Assembly: GCA_964016875.1 (NCBI GenBank)
Contig: OZ024737.1
Coordinates: 32,675,683-32,739,682, forward strand
Source: Fallopia convolvulus
Taxonomy: Eukaryota; Streptophyta; Magnoliopsida; Caryophyllales; Polygonaceae
Length of the DNA stretch: 64,000 bases
Direction: 5' to 3'
Within the stretch, counting starts at the first letter, position 1. The number at the start of each line of letters is the position of its first letter. The notes under the pieces were generated by a model that was not told the origin of the DNA, searched no databases, and saw nothing but the letters and a program-made list of their open reading frames with translations. Below are positions 44,060 to 57,110 of the stretch, piece by piece. Position numbers and translations under genes: made by a program.

Positions 44060-47000
44060 ATGGTATCCATGAATCCGAGCTCGCCAGAAGGCTTCTACCT
44101 AGACGCCGACGGAATGCCGCTCCCGGGACTCAACCCCTTTGCAACATCCCCGTCTTCATCGGCAACGCCCACCCCGGCGGCCACGAGCGCCACCCAGGTG
44201 TCGTCGGCGGCTTCCGATGATGCGAGCAAGAAGATTAGGAAGCCTTACACCATTACCAAGTCCAGGGAGAGTTGGACTGAGCCTGAGCACGATAAGTTCC
44301 TCGAAGCACTCCAGCTGTGAGTTCGCATTCAGCTCTTTCAGTTTTAGATGTTTTTTCGCTTATTGGCTTGCAATTAGATGTCCTTAAATGTCAGGGATGA
44401 TTCCATAGTGTTTCTTTGAGTGCCGAAAGTTCCTGTTGGGGTTGAATTGGTTATTAACACGACTATTTTGGAGTTAATTGTAGCCTTTTGGTTTGTGCTA
44501 GCTGGGAGGTTGTTGCCTGGTAAATGGTAATAAGGGTGTATTTAGTACTTGGTTATTTTTTCAAGTGACAGTTCATCCTTCTTTTGGTTGAATTGGTATT
44601 ATTTGGGATAGCTACAAATCTGATGGTAGTAAATATTGTCCTCATAATAAATTAGTATTAGTATTACAAGCTGATAAATAGTAATAATGGTTTAATTAGT
44701 ACTTATTAATTTAAGTGACGGTTCAGTCTTCTTTTGGTTGAATTGGTATTATGCGGGCAAACTACAAATTCAATGAATTAATTACAATCTAATGGGGATT
44801 CTTATGTTCCTAATTCAACTTAAAAATTGTCTGTTAAATTTAAGGAGTGGTTGGTTAAATGAGAAGATTAGCTTGTATAAATTTTCATGCTTTGTTTTGT
44901 TAATAGTTTTTGCCATTGGTGCTGAAATAAATACATGGACATGGGGAAGTGATACTAATAGGAATCTTAGCAATTGCAAGGATCATAGGATAGCAAATGG
45001 GGAAATGAATCCTGGCACCTCAAGGCCTTTTTTGTGATCCGTATCTCTTTGTTGCACGAGGACAGACTTATGTGATTCATGAACTCTTGTCTTGCCTTTT
45101 CCATACCTATACAAACAGCGGGGGGCTGTTTCCTTTTCACATGCATGCTAGTGGATTGAATTATACAAGTTAGTTTGTTCATATGACCTCTGGATATGTA
45201 TCCCTGTTTGTGAGGCATGCACTTTTGAAGTATCTTTAACGGTTGGTGGGAAATACACACTGCTAGTTGTAGGCAATTGTACATGGTGGCTTCCCCAGTC
45301 AAGTTACAAAGATCTGGATATCACTTTTAGAATTCTTTGGTGATCTTTATCCGCCCTAGGTCCCTAGCCATGGATAGTGGACTAGTGGCTTAGTGGAGAT
45401 TACTGGATCCTTTATTCTTGGCTGTGTTTTAAGGTGTTTGGTTGTTGTTCAAACTTTAAAAAAAGGTGACTTTTTCCTCGAACCATTCTTGCTTGGTTGT
45501 TTTGCTTACACTACTCTGCTTTGTGACTTAGGCAATATCTTGTTATTTTACAATGTAGCGTATTGGTGTGTGAAACGAACACATTGATTCCTATAAAGAA
45601 GAGTGAGCATATACTGATATGAACTTCTTCTGTCTAGGTTTGACCGTGATTGGAAAAAGATCGAAGCTTTTATCGGATCAAAAACTGTTATTCAGGTGAT
45701 CTTACCCATCTTCCTAGCGTTCCCAACAAATTCTTGATACGAAATAACTTCGTGTGTGAAAATATTGACTGCGCCTTCTGTTTCTTGCACTTGACTTGAT
45801 CGTCATGCTCATGTTTTATTGGTCCTTTCTCTTCTGGAAATTTGATTAGAGGCTTCCCGATCATTTTAAATTTGGTTTAACACTAAGCACATCTATATTT
45901 GTGTGTTGCACTTTTCCTCATCACACAATCACCTCCAGTGCACTCTATTCCTGATTCTTAGTATATCACTAGGAATTAACTTGATGGTAACTCTGCTATA
46001 AAATATTTGGAATTATAAAAAAAACTTGAGATTGTAAGAGACTAAGAGTTAATGCTGAAAAATATATGACCCATAGAAATAGCATAGCTTTGACATTGTT
46101 AGGCAGGAATGGGGTCAGGTCAATCTTGTATAAAAATTTAATTTGTGCATGAATTGCTAATGTGGTCTGCGTATTCATTACCTTTTTGTGTGCAGGAGTA
46201 GGATAGTCCTCTTGTGCCCTTTTAATCAAATTGTTATCATTTCTTAAGATGCTTGCGCCCTTTTGTTTGCATATAAAAGAGTCATGTATACCGAAAAAAA
46301 AGAACTAAGATTGGCTTTTGCAGATACGTAGTCATGCACAGAAGTATTTTTTGAAGGTTCAAAAGAGTGGAAGCAATGAACATCTACCTCCTCCCCGCCC
46401 AAAGAGGAAAGCTGCACATCCATACCCACAAAAAGCTCCTAAAAGTGGTGAGTTGCTTTACTTGTTTGAATATTTCTTAGGGCAAGTGGTGGTATTAAGT
46501 TGAAGTTGGAATGAGAAATCGTACAGTTGCTTCTAAGAAATCATATAGCTACTTACCTGTTAGAGGTGATCTGTGATCACGTTTTATCTTCCTCTCTCTA
46601 ACTTTATTATGCTTACTATGCCCAGATTCATCAACACCAGTAAGAAATCCAAACAGTGGTGCAACTGTGTCATCATGGACTGCTCATTCTGCACAACCTG
46701 CCGGGGTACCACATTCCAGAAAAGGTGCTACTGGCATTTGTATATACACCACTAGATTTGCAAATTTGTGTGTCCAGTTTGTTTTTACCATTTATTGTGC
46801 ATATGGAATTTACTATTTGTCTTCTCTAATCTGTCAGGTGATACGCAGTCTGCAGTACCTCAAGCTGTGAACAACTCTACAAGTAGTGCGGAGAGTACAC
46901 CTGTGGCACAGGCAGTCTCTGAAAAGAATGAACAAATGACACATGTTCCTACATTGAGAGGTGAACTTGATGTTATGATTTGTCTAGAAGGATGTTTGGT

Positions 47001-48971
47001 TTTGATACTTGTATGTTAGAAGTGCTTGTTTATTTGTCATTGCAATATTAGATGTTTTTTTTTCATTTAATTTAAGCTATGATAGGCTGCAAGTAGTATT
47101 TGATGCGAGACTATGCATTTGATGTATTTGTTTTTTTTCTTTTCAGAAAAGCTTATTTACAAAAATATTGTAACTTGCTCCATAAAGAATAATATTTAGC
47201 CTGCAACAGAACAAAGACACAAAAGTGAAAGAAAAAATGGAATCTTTTCAGGCAAAAAATTATTGCTTATATATATGAGCCATTCAAAATGTTTATCTTT
47301 TCAGGCAAAAAATTATTTCTAAAACAAATAATGAACTTGTTTTGTAGACATAAAGTTTTATGTATTCTGTTAATTTACAAAAGTGATGCTTTGCACGTTA
47401 ATATCACTTGTTTGGGTTGTTTTAAGTCTTATAAGACTATGTACTGGATAATAATGATCGAGAATACATGTTATGGATTCATAAAAATGTGTTTTGTAGT
47501 ATTTTCACTATGTGCTACTGGTGATGGATTTTCTGTAACCATGCTAGTCAATTCTAATTCTACCCCAGTATGTTCATGTTCTATGCACGTCATTGATTGA
47601 GATTAATTTTATGAACACAGCTCAAAGTTTTTCCAGTTCATAGAACAGGTGCATGCTTGATATGCAACTTTTACTTGTTTGATACTTGGCAGCCTTATTT
47701 TAGTGAAGCATCATATGATTGTCTGTCATAGCCATTGCCGTGCTATGTTTCTGTTTTTTGTAGTTGTTTTCCAATTCATTAAATTCATTCACTGGTTGTA
47801 TTCTTCTCATAGCGGGCTAATACTCTTTTGATTCAGTTCTACCTGATTTTGCACAAGTTTACAGCTATATTGGAAGTGTGTTTGATCCGGATGCTACTGA
47901 TCATCTGCGGAGACTTAGGAAGATGGATCCAATTGACGTTGAAACAGTATGTTATTTCTCATCTCCTGCTCATGTGCTTATATATGTAATATTATTATTG
48001 GCACACTATCTGTTGCATTTTTTAGTAAGAAATTCTGAATTGCCAGGTTATAAATGTACTGCAATTTTTGTCAAATCGTTTGTTAGAGATCATGATCTCT
48101 GTAAGTTTGATGAATACAATATGTGAGCTTTCAATCAGAGTTGTTACCAACCTCAAAAAAAACAAAAGTAGTGACTTGTTACCTGGACCTAGGTTGATCG
48201 GATCAGGGGCAAGTGGTAGGCTATAGCTATATTCTGCAGATTCGTTTCAGGAATTTCAAGAGTCAAAAATAACTCGGGTGATATAAGATTTCAAGTTTAA
48301 AAAAGTTTAATTAAGTTTCATTTTGGCCAAACTAGGGTGAAACTGAGTTCATTTCAGGTTGAATTTTTTTTGTATATGTCCGTGTTTTATAGGTCTTACT
48401 CAAATTTTATTTTGGCTAACTTGTCTCTCTGCATTATCACCACATCCTTGTTTTTTTTTTTTTTTTGATGAAAACCACATCCTTGTTAGTAAGCTTACAT
48501 TCGTCCTAAAATTTTATTTTTTCTTTGTTCATTTTATCCTCATGGAAGTTGCTTTGATTGCAGGTGTTATTATTGATGAGAAACCTCTCAATCAATTTGG
48601 CTAGTCCTGACTTTGAGGAAAATGTAAGTTGTGCTTCATTGTGCTCATCTAGAGATTATTTTACTAAAAGAACATAAATTTTGCAGACTATCCTCACACG
48701 AGTCATATTTTTTCCCCTCATTTATCGTCCATACATTTATTCAATTCTCACACACTCTACTTGCGGACCATGGTATATTACTAATATTAGTATCCACATA
48801 CAGAAGTGCACTTTTGTTGTTTAATTAGAAGAATCGTCTTTTGTAGCTGTATTGGATTTAGTTGAAAGTTCTCTTTGTTTCTGAATGCAGAGAAAGCTGC
48901 TTTCTTCCTACGAAATTGACTCAGACAAGGGCAGAACGGTCAGTGCAAACAACATCACAGGTGGTGGTTAA
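44060..48971 (+). CDS. RVE6: REVEILLE6-like MYB transcription factor
   Basis: Eight coding exons: 44060-44316, 45638-45695, 46324-46447, 46626-46724, 46838-46960, 47837-47946, 48564-48623 and 48891-48971. All are GT-AG with consistent phase, giving 303 residues. The start MVSMNPSSPEGF resembles RVE6 proteins; a second in-frame ATG follows nine bases later. The single MYB repeat covers about residues 70-118 (KSRESWTEPEHDKFLEALQL, then FDRDWKKIEAFIGSKT), with the SHAQKYF signature at 108-114 at the start of exon 3. After it comes PPPRPKRKAAHPYPQKAPK. The LCL domain shared by RVE4/6/8 is in exons 6-7 (YSYIGSVFDPD, then RKMDPIDVET, LLLMRNLSINLASPDFEEN). A nuclear clock-associated activator that binds evening elements, by family knowledge. 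RVE3/ASG4 is the nearest alternative. Confidence 0.92.
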
Positions 48972-49990
48972 TTGGAGAAGACCGGATTATTTCATCAAAG
49001 GTGTCAAATATCATCATCAGATTCTACTGACTTCTTTCCCAGTGTTATCAACTCTTGCCATGTAAGTAAAATTTGAGCTCCCTGAATGTGGAAAAGCTAT
49101 TAATGTAGTACAGACTTCATCAGTCTTGTGTATATTCAAGTTTTAATTAATGTTTTGTTCAAAGTGCTTGAGAGTATTATTTCTGTTTCATATTAAGATT
49201 ATCTTCATATACTGTTCGATAAACTGACTCAAAAACGCCAATCAGTTGTCCTGCTCGACGAATGCTCCTTAGGACTGCTCCTTAATTGTGCAATGTTAGC
49301 TTGTATTTAGGAATGACAATAGATGATGTGACAAGTAGTTAGATTTATGTTTTCCCCATGTCATTATACTTATTTACACTAGAATTGTATGATTGTATGG
49401 TTTTCTTTTTTCTTTATATAGCGTTTTTACTTGAGACCCGATGGCAGCAACACTTCCAAAAGCTTGATAACAATATGGAAGTTTTTATTGTTCCAGCTTG
49501 TCATAATTTAACTGAGTCATTTTTGTGTAACTGTGTTATAACCTTCGAACCAAAGTGAAATTTATAGTTGCATTGATCACTTAAAAGCTTTGAACTTTTT
49601 TGGGTTAGATTTAGGCTTGTAAATTTAAGCGGATTCTAAACATTAAATTGAGTATTTCACCCTAAGAATGATCCAAACTTTAGACATTGTTTGTCGATTA
49701 TTTCGTGGATTGGATTTCACTACAAGCAACTAGTAGTGATCTGTTCTTGAGTAGCAGTGTGTTTTGAGATGCGAGAAGAGGAGGGAAGAAGGTGAAAGGG
49801 GTGAAAACTGAAAAGTAAGATGCAAATGATCTGAGCCCAAAATAATATGGAAATAAGCTAAACCCACCTAGAAATGCCATCCAAAAGCTGTAAAAATTAA
49901 AAAAAGGAATAACCTTGAGATTTGAGAACTAGAAACCTAAATGCAGAGGAGGAGCTCCAGGGTCCAAAATAATTTAGAAACAAGCTAAAC
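48972..49990. other. 3' UTR of the RVE6-like gene and spacer
   Basis: The first few hundred bases are the presumed 3' UTR. A GTAAGT at 49062 could be a donor of a 3' UTR intron. Two loosely similar blocks near 49830 and 49955 (AAATAAGCTAAACC and AAACAAGCTAAACC contexts) suggest a diverged duplication. No gene seen. Confidence 0.4.
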
Positions 49991-50009
49991 CGATCTAGAG
50001 TTATCATTG

Positions 50010-51312
50010 AAAAAATGAGCTTTTGTAGCTAATAGAGCAATACAAGACAATGTATTGATTACCGATGAGATACTTCATTCATTCATGAACTACAAAAATA
50101 AAGATGGATGGGTAGCTATCTAACTTGACATGGAGAAGGCATATGATCGGGTAGATTGAGAATATCTGTTAAAAGTTTTAGAAAAAAAATTGCTTTTGGT
50201 GAAAAATTTAGTGGATGGATCCGGGAATGCATATGCAAAGTGTCACTGTCGATCTTGGTCAATATGGACTCACGGAACTGTTCACGCCTGAAAGAGGACT
50301 AAGACAGGGTGACCCACTATCACCTTTTCTCTTTGTAATTGCAGCGGAAATTATAACACGAAAATTACAAATAACGAGTGAAACTGATAAGAGCTTGATT
50401 GGATTCCCCATATCCAGGGGAGGGACCCGAATCTCATTTTTAGCATTTGCTGATGACATCATTATTTTGGGTAAAGCATCACAGGGATCGTGTAACAAAG
50501 TTAAAACTATTATCGATGAATTTTGTAGGATTTCGGGCCAGAAAGTGAATTACAATAAATCCGCTTTTCAAACATCTAAAAACATGTGTACTCAACAGAA
50601 AGACATTGTACATCAAACGCTAGGAATTCCAACAATGACAAATATTGAAAAATACTTCAGTTGCCCAACGATCAGTGGTAAAGTAAATAAAGATACTTTC
50701 AAGGATATGACAGGAAAGACCCATAATCAACTTACCAAATGGAAAGCTACTTGCTCTCCCTTGAGGGGCGAACGACCCTGATCCGAGCAAACCTCGCTAC
50801 AAAATCTAATTACGTCATGCAAAGCTTCATGCTACCTAACTCCATACACATGGAAATGGATAGAATTAATAGAAGTTGTTTTTTTATGAAGTAAGGATAG
50901 ACAATACAAAACATCGATGGGGTGGGATAAAGTATACAAACCGAAAGACATGGGAGGACTAGAAATAAGGAAAACGGAACACATGAACAAGGCTCTACAA
51001 ATGAAACTACTATGTAAAATTCTACCGGAGCCTAATAATATCTGAGTTAGAATTGTGACACAAAAGTATCTGAAAAATGATAGTCTCTTCACCAACAGGT
51101 TAAAACAAAACGCGTCCTGGCAATGGAAAAAATTGATCCTACTGAGAGAAGATTTTTACAAAGGACTAATATGGTAAATTGGGAAATGGTAAGACGATCA
51201 AGTTTTGGAAGGATAGATGGTTACATGAAGGCCCGCTATATAACCATGCTAAGAATCCGATATTGATGAGAATTCAAAAGTGGCAGAATAGATATCTAAT
51301 AAATGGCCTGAA
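50010..51312 (+). pseudogene. L1 LINE ORF2 relic (RT domain)
   Basis: Plus-strand RT fragments: NRAIQDNVLITDEILHSF, MEKAYDRVD followed by a stop, GLRQGDPLSPFLFVIAAEII, then SFLAFADDIII with the catalytic FADD intact, and near 50925-51010 the post-RT block GGLEIRKTEHMNKALQMKLL. The ORF2 tail IGNGKTIKFWKDRW ends near 51215. Longest open part is 50215-50781. Several stops and shifts make it non-functional. Confidence 0.85.
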
Positions 51313-51521
51313 GCTCAGCTCTCAACGCCATGCAGATTCCCATACTCAATGTAAAGGCTAGAATGAACGTGCCATTCGAGGAATGCAGAACGTACTCCCC
51401 CGCAGCTAGTCCAGTCCGGGTTACCCTTTGATGCTCCATCAACGTTGAATTTCAACCAACCGGGATTAGGTGGAATCCAGCGATCACTAATTTGAGTACT
51501 AACAGTCCTTTCAGCATTCAC
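51313..51521 (-). pseudogene. L1-type RNase H fragment, opposite orientation
   Basis: Minus-strand text RWIPPNPGWLKFNVDGASKG is the start of the RNase H domain (RVT_3 type) at the end of plant L1 ORF2. It faces the plus-strand RT relic, so the two come from separate insertions or an inversion during insertion. Confidence 0.7.
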
Positions 51522-51570
51522 TCTAATTCACTTTTTTTTATGTTTTAAATTTTGGTGAGGGACTCTCTTA

Positions 51571-52092
51571 GAGCATCCACAATGGTCCTAAAACTCGATG
51601 CATAGAGTCAGATGTAATGTTAAATAATCAAAATTTTGTTTGTCCCAAGAAACAAAGGTGCATGAGATGAACAAGAGGCAACAAATTCATGGAGCGGTGC
51701 ATTTGCGTGTGCGCACGTACCGTCCACCTCAACATATCATTTTACACCTTATCCAGATCAAAAGCATCGTTTTGACAAAAAATAAATTAAAAGAACGCTC
51801 CACTATTTGGCAAATTGCCGAATCAAACACACCATCCAGTGGAATAAATCATACCAGTTTTTTTAATCTTTTCATAAGCACCAATATTATATATATGACA
51901 ATATTTAATTTAATTGTATATTTTTAAGTTGTTTAAGTTATTTTTGTAGTTCTATGTGATTGTTATTGGACAAAATAGTATGTATGTAATTTTATATGGA
52001 GATAGAAACAAATGTTAAAAATGGAAAAAATAGGGGTTCATGAGGTGCATGGATAGTGCATAGCACTTTAGAGTGCATGGATGCGGATGCTC
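51571..52092. mobile_element. PIF/Harbinger (Tourist-like) MITE, TSD TTA
   Basis: Ends are GAGCATCCACA and, inverted, GAGCATCCGCA. The 3-bp TTA flanks both sides (51568-51570, 52093-52095). Size 522 bp with no transposase. The GAGCATCC terminus and TTA duplication are typical of Tourist-like elements. Confidence 0.8.
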
Positions 52093-52269
52093 TTAGGAAC
52101 CATAATGGACATGTATGTCCTAATAATCAGGGTAATTTGCGGAAATTTGAAAAAGTATTGGGTACCAGTGAGAATAAGTGAAACCTCGAGGGTACCAATG
52201 AGAATTTTCTAAACGCTTTATATGATTTTTTATCGTTCCCGCACGCCGCACGCCGCACGCGGCAGTTTA

Positions 52270-52277
52270 TAGGGTTT
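52270..52277 (-). promoter_or_regulatory. Telo-box in the eS10 promoter
   Basis: The minus strand reads AAACCCTA about 95 bp before the eS10 ATG. Telo-boxes are common in promoters of plant ribosomal protein genes. A CGCACGC triplication lies just upstream (about 52240-52262). Confidence 0.55.
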
Positions 52278-52370
52278 TTGGTGGCCTGTCCGCTTCCGTA
52301 GTCTCCAACTCTTCATTCATCAATTCAGCGCCTCACCGTAGTAGCCTGGACGAGCTCAGTTCCGCCAGCC

Positions 52371-54271
52371 ATGGTTTCTCCCTCTTCCTTCTGCTATCTT
52401 TCGCTCTTTCATGCGTTTGTTGTGTTCTCATCTTTCTGTTCTGCAGATCGTTACGGAGAAGAATCGGAGGGAGGTTTACAAATACCTCTTCCAAGGTCTC
52501 TCTCTCCCTCTCACATTTTGTTCAATTTTGTGTTTAATTTCTGTTAAATGCTAGGTTTGCTTAATTAAAGTCCAAGTTTGAATCTCTAAGATACCAAGGA
52601 AAGCCTTTTATTTATGTGTATGCGTCTTCTTTCAGGATGTGGATTCGTTACTGAAGTTCCATAGGATTCCCCCCTCTTGTGTAGCCTGTATTTGCTAGAT
52701 TTTCCTCGTATTGTGTTATCATTTTGATCAACTGCTTAAGCTATGAATTCAACTACTTATAGGCGTACTATGATGAAATCAGCTTGCTCCTTTCTACTTA
52801 GAAATAAGGATATGAAAAAATGAGGGACATGAAAACTGTTCTTCTTGTATATGGTAACTTCATTGGTTTAACCAATAATTAGCTCATAGACCTATTAGAA
52901 ATAGTCGTGATCAGAAAATATCAGGTATGGGAACTGGAAAGTGTAATTGGTAAATATTCAGAATAGGGTGAGCTACAAACGTGTTGGATATTTGAAATGC
53001 TATTATCATAAAGGATCGTGCACTACACTTGTTAACTTGATTTTGTTTGTTTCCTTGAAAGTTGTTTGTGTTACATTTTAATAGTTCCTAATTGGTTTGA
53101 CAGCCTTGTTCGTTAAATTTGGACATGAAAACTGTTCTTCTTGTATTGCTAATTGCCTTGTTCCCCGCTTTCATATTTGTTTGATCACAGAGGGTGTTTG
53201 CTATGCAAAGAAAGACTACAACCTAGCAAAGCACCCTGATATTGATGTCCCAAACCTTCAAGTCATTAAGCTCATGCAAAGCTTCAAGTCAAAGGAGTAT
53301 GTTCGTGAGACGTTTGCCTGGATGCACTTTTACTGGTACCTTACTAATGAAGGCATTGAGTTTTTGAGGACTTATCTCAACCTCCCATCTGAAATTGTCC
53401 CTGCCACCTTGAAGAAGAAGCCCGTTGCTCGTCCCATGGGTGGCCCTCCTGGAGACCGTCCACGGTATTTTCATTATACTTTCTTGCTTAAGCCATTATG
53501 CTTACAATTTATGCCTATTTTAAGGTGCTCTTTCATTTTACAGTGGCCCACCACGATTTGAGGGTGACCGTCCGAGATTTGGTGATCGGGATGGATACCG
53601 AGGAGGGCCAAGGGGACCTCCCGGAGAGTTCGGTGGTGAGAAGGCTGGAGCTCCTGCAGATTACCAACCATCATTTGGTGTAAGCTTTCAATGCACAAAT
53701 CTTTCTTTCTGGATCATGTTGTCTGTACTAAACTCTTGTGGATATACCTAATTACCTACTCAAATGTTTCTTACTTGTGGAGTGGCTGTGTTTGTTCATG
53801 GTCAGAGAACACAGAAGTTGTGACAATTACTAAATTGAATGGCTATATTCTTAAACTAGTATTTGCTGGCCTTTACATATCATAAAAGTTGGTACTTCCC
53901 TGTAACACCCAAAGAGAAACTGTAGCTATCAATTATGAGTGAGGAGACATTAGTTAACCCAAATCCAGAAAGTCATTCAATCATAGAACTGTAAAACCCC
54001 TTGACCTGTAAACCAACCACTAGATAGAGTTGTCTTATAACTTTTCGGGTTTAGGGCTGAATGAACATTTCTTTCTCATTATGCAAACTTATCAGATGAT
54101 CACCACATTTATACTTGTCTTAAGTTTCAGTTTGTCAGAGGAGTTTTGTTTGATCATCTTAATTGTGGAAGATGTAACATGCTTATGTTGGATTTGCAGG
54201 GTGGTGGTAGAAGGCCTGGATTTGGCCGTGGTGCTGGCGGACCAGCAGCTGGTGGTTCTAGCTTTGCTTAA
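52371..54271 (+). CDS. RPS10: 40S ribosomal protein eS10
   Basis: Five coding exons: 52371-52373 (the ATG alone), 52447-52495, 53191-53464, 53544-53679 and 54200-54271, for 177 residues, the usual plant length. The ATG-only first exon is forced by CTGCAG ending at 52446 and the family N-terminus (MIVTEKNRREVYKYLFQ). Conserved S10/plectin domain (PF03501) covers about residues 1-95: CYAKKDYNLAKHPDIDVPNL, LQVIKLMQSFKSKEYVRETF, LTNEGIEFLRTYLNLP. The tail is Gly/Arg/Pro-rich (RPGFGRGAGGPAAGGSSFA). It is a cytosolic small-subunit protein at the beak of the 40S head. No defects seen. Confidence 0.96.
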
Positions 54272-55017
54272 GAGGCAAGCTTCTGTTTGCGATTCGAGTT
54301 TTGGTCTTGTGGTTTTGCTTCGATAGTAGTACTCCTTACAAGAAAAGAATGGTGGGGTGGATTAATTAAGTAGAACAATCCTTGATTATCGGTTTTTGGA
54401 GATATCGGATGTTTGTTTTTATGGTTCCTACTCAGTTACTCGTACGTTTGATAATTTTTTGTTCTGGATCGAGCTTCCAAGGTTTAATTTTAGGCAGACA
54501 ATTTAAACAAGAATTGATGAGGTCAAAGTCTTGATTATGGTTTTACTCTCCTCTGATAGTATTGAATCAGAAAGATTCTACTGAATCACAGACTCAGCTA
54601 CTGTAAAAATATGAAGTCAAAATCATAAGAACTTTCCTTATAGTGCATAAAAATAGTTAAATGAACGTAGCGATGTGATTAAGCTCCCTAATTAGCCATG
54701 GATTTTCTCAACCTTCAACCGCTTTTCCCGCTTTTCTTCTTGCTGTCTTCTTCTTTCCATTGTAAAATTTCGTGGTATATATTTTCCCATGAAAATTGGC
54801 ATTAATAATTACAAATTTAAAACAAATTCCATATTTTTCTCTCCTAAACATAGTCACTTCATATTCATTAGCCAACAACCCTCTTTTGAAGGATCGTTCT
54901 TTGCCAATCTCTCATTTCTCTTTTATCTTCCTCTCCTACCTCTTTATCATTCTCTTTTTTCTTCATCTCTGGTTCTCTTTAACGTTTGACAGCAACATAC
55001 TACAACACAGCGTCAAC
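54272..55017. other. Spacer between eS10 and ADF genes
   Basis: It contains the eS10 3' UTR and the promoter and leader of the ADF gene. A CT-rich stretch at about 54880-54975 fits the ADF 5' UTR. No other gene. Confidence 0.5.
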
Positions 55018-55717
55018 ATGGTATGATATGTAGCTTTTATAGTTTTAACTACACATGTTTATATGAATATGAATCTTATAGCAACTGTTTGCATGACGAG
55101 AGGATGAGATATTGAATCATGGCTGTTTGATCTAAAACTATATCAATATGAAATGTCTTTTCAATTTACCCTATTTAGGGTGAATATCTCTAGTGAAAAG
55201 TGAGCTTGTAAATGACCATAAAGTGTTAATTGAAGGCTCTCTTACGAGCCTAACCTGGTTGACAAGCCAGCCTATCTCGTTTGTGTTGTTGTTACACGCT
55301 AGGCAAACGCGGCATCAGGGATGGCAGTGCACGACGACTGCAAGTTGAGGTTCTTGGAGCTCAAGGCGAGGAGGTCGTTTAGGTTCATCACCTTCAAGAT
55401 CGCAGACCAACAAGTGGTGGTCGACAAGATCGGTGGGCCCGACGAGACCTACTCCGACTTCATCGACGCCCTTCCCCCCAACGAGTGTCGCTATGCTGTC
55501 TTCGACTTTGACTACACCACCAATGAGAACGTCCAGAAGAGCAAGATCGTCTTCGTCGCATGGTAAGCACATAATCAATCAATCAATCAATCAATAACGT
55601 TTGCTTCATTAATATGAAGATGATTCATTCAACTTTGGATTTTATGTTGAATTTCAATTTATGGGCCAACAAATTAAAAGGGCACCGGATACATCAGTAG
55701 TGAGGATGAAGATGGTG

Positions 55718-55750
<33 letters not shown>

Positions 55751-55831
55751 TTGGACGGTATTCAGATGGAGTTGCAGGCTACAGACCCAAGTGAGATGAG
55801 CCTCGACATTGTCAAAGATCGGGCCCATTAA
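55018..55831 (+). CDS. Actin-depolymerising factor, ADF7/ADF10 type
   Basis: Three coding exons: 55018-55020 (the ATG alone, followed by GTATG), 55303-55562 and 55681-55831, for 137 residues. The ATG-only first exon is typical of plant ADF genes. The N-terminus MANAASGMAVHDDCK carries Ser6, the regulatory phosphorylation site of plant ADFs. The cofilin/ADF domain spans the whole protein: ECRYAVFDFDY, then KMVYASSKDRFKRELDGIQ, the actin-binding long helix. QQVVVDKIG, PPNECRY and ATDPSEMSLDIVK resemble the pollen-expressed ADF7/ADF10 group more than ADF1-4. It binds and severs actin filaments in the cytosol. Confidence 0.95.
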
Positions 55832-56540
55832 AAACAAGCTATTTATCTATCATCTTTTTAAATTCATCGTTTCATAAACATCATAGTATAATTAATATCG
55901 GCAAAAGTATTTCATGAAAAGTATTTCATGAGTTTGTTTTTTAATTATTTTGGATTTGGATATATATATTTGTATTTATGTATACATGGCCAGCATTTCA
56001 CATCACCAAAGAAAGATGTCATGGAAGATGCAGAGCAGTGTATAATTATAACGCATTCTTTGTTCTTGGCATTCGTATATGTAATGTGTACCCATTTGCA
56101 GACTTACTGGTGGAAATTTTGCAAGGATTTTGGTTTGTCTTCATCTGCATTATTTTCCTTTTACTTGCATGTTTTTGTTGATTTGCTCAATCCTCATAAG
56201 ATGCAAACATGCAATACGCAGTTTGCCTTACAAAAATTCTTTATGCAATGAGTCACATGCATGATCCCACCGAGAAGAAAATAAAACGGTAGATGCACAT
56301 TTGCAGTATAATAGGATCAACTGGCTCTACTTAGGGTTTGGAGCATATTTAATATCTTTATCAATAAAACCAACTGTTTAGGACACCTTGCCTTGAGTCA
56401 GGAGCCACTAACTTGATAGTCCAGATCGGAGAAGCGGTACTCTCGGATTACTCGAGGAGAATTTTATTAAAAAAGAAAAAAGGGTTAAAGAAGTAGTAAA
56501 TTGAGAATAACCCGACACTTAACATCATCAAATAATAATA
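55832..56540. other. 3' flank of the ADF gene
   Basis: AT-rich, includes the ADF 3' UTR. The open frames at 55928-56251 have no family resemblance. No feature recognised. Confidence 0.4.
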
Positions 56541-56544
56541 ATAA

Positions 56545-57110
56545 AATTCTCTCAGGCGGGGCATTCCATACATGAAAACCAATAGGAAAATGAAAAGCCA
56601 AGGAAGCAATGCGGTCTGTCATAGTATTTGCCTCACGATACACATACCGGAATCGGATAGTCCAATTTCTACTAATGAAGCCTTGACATTTTGTACCAGG
56701 CTAAAAAGAGGATGGCTCCTCTTTATCCCAGTGCTTAAGAGGTGTATAATCAAATTCGAGTCCGCCTCAAGGAGCACCTGACGGTACCCACTTTCCTAGG
56801 TTAACTTTAACACATTATACACCCTCCAAAGCTCTGCCATTGGGACTGAACAAGACCCTATATTGTGGACGAAACCATTCAACCACTTGCCATTATAATC
56901 TCTAAAAGCTCCTCCCGGGTAGCCAGACCGTCCTTTATGGATCCGTTTGTGTTAATTTTTGTTCAGACCTCCTCCGGCTTGCTCCAATGAATATCCTGAA
57001 CCACTTTCTCAACCACCCTCCCAAATAATTTATTCTTACTTGCAGCATGGAGCGCCTCCCTAACACGATCGATGATGAAGATAGTTCTTTCAATGGAAAG
57101 CGTACGCCCG
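56545..57110 (-). pseudogene. L1-type RNase H relic
   Basis: Minus-strand translation in broken frames shows the RVT_3 RNase H pattern: AELWRVYNVL, then EADSNLIIHLL, HPLFSLVQNVKASL and a YREAN-like block. A short related piece (AAGTATAATCAAATTCGAGTCC) recurs near 61530. Confidence 0.6.

Noticed and set aside
53474..53885. Short open frames around eS10 exon 4 on both strands
   Set aside because: They are out of frame with the conserved protein and cross its splice sites.
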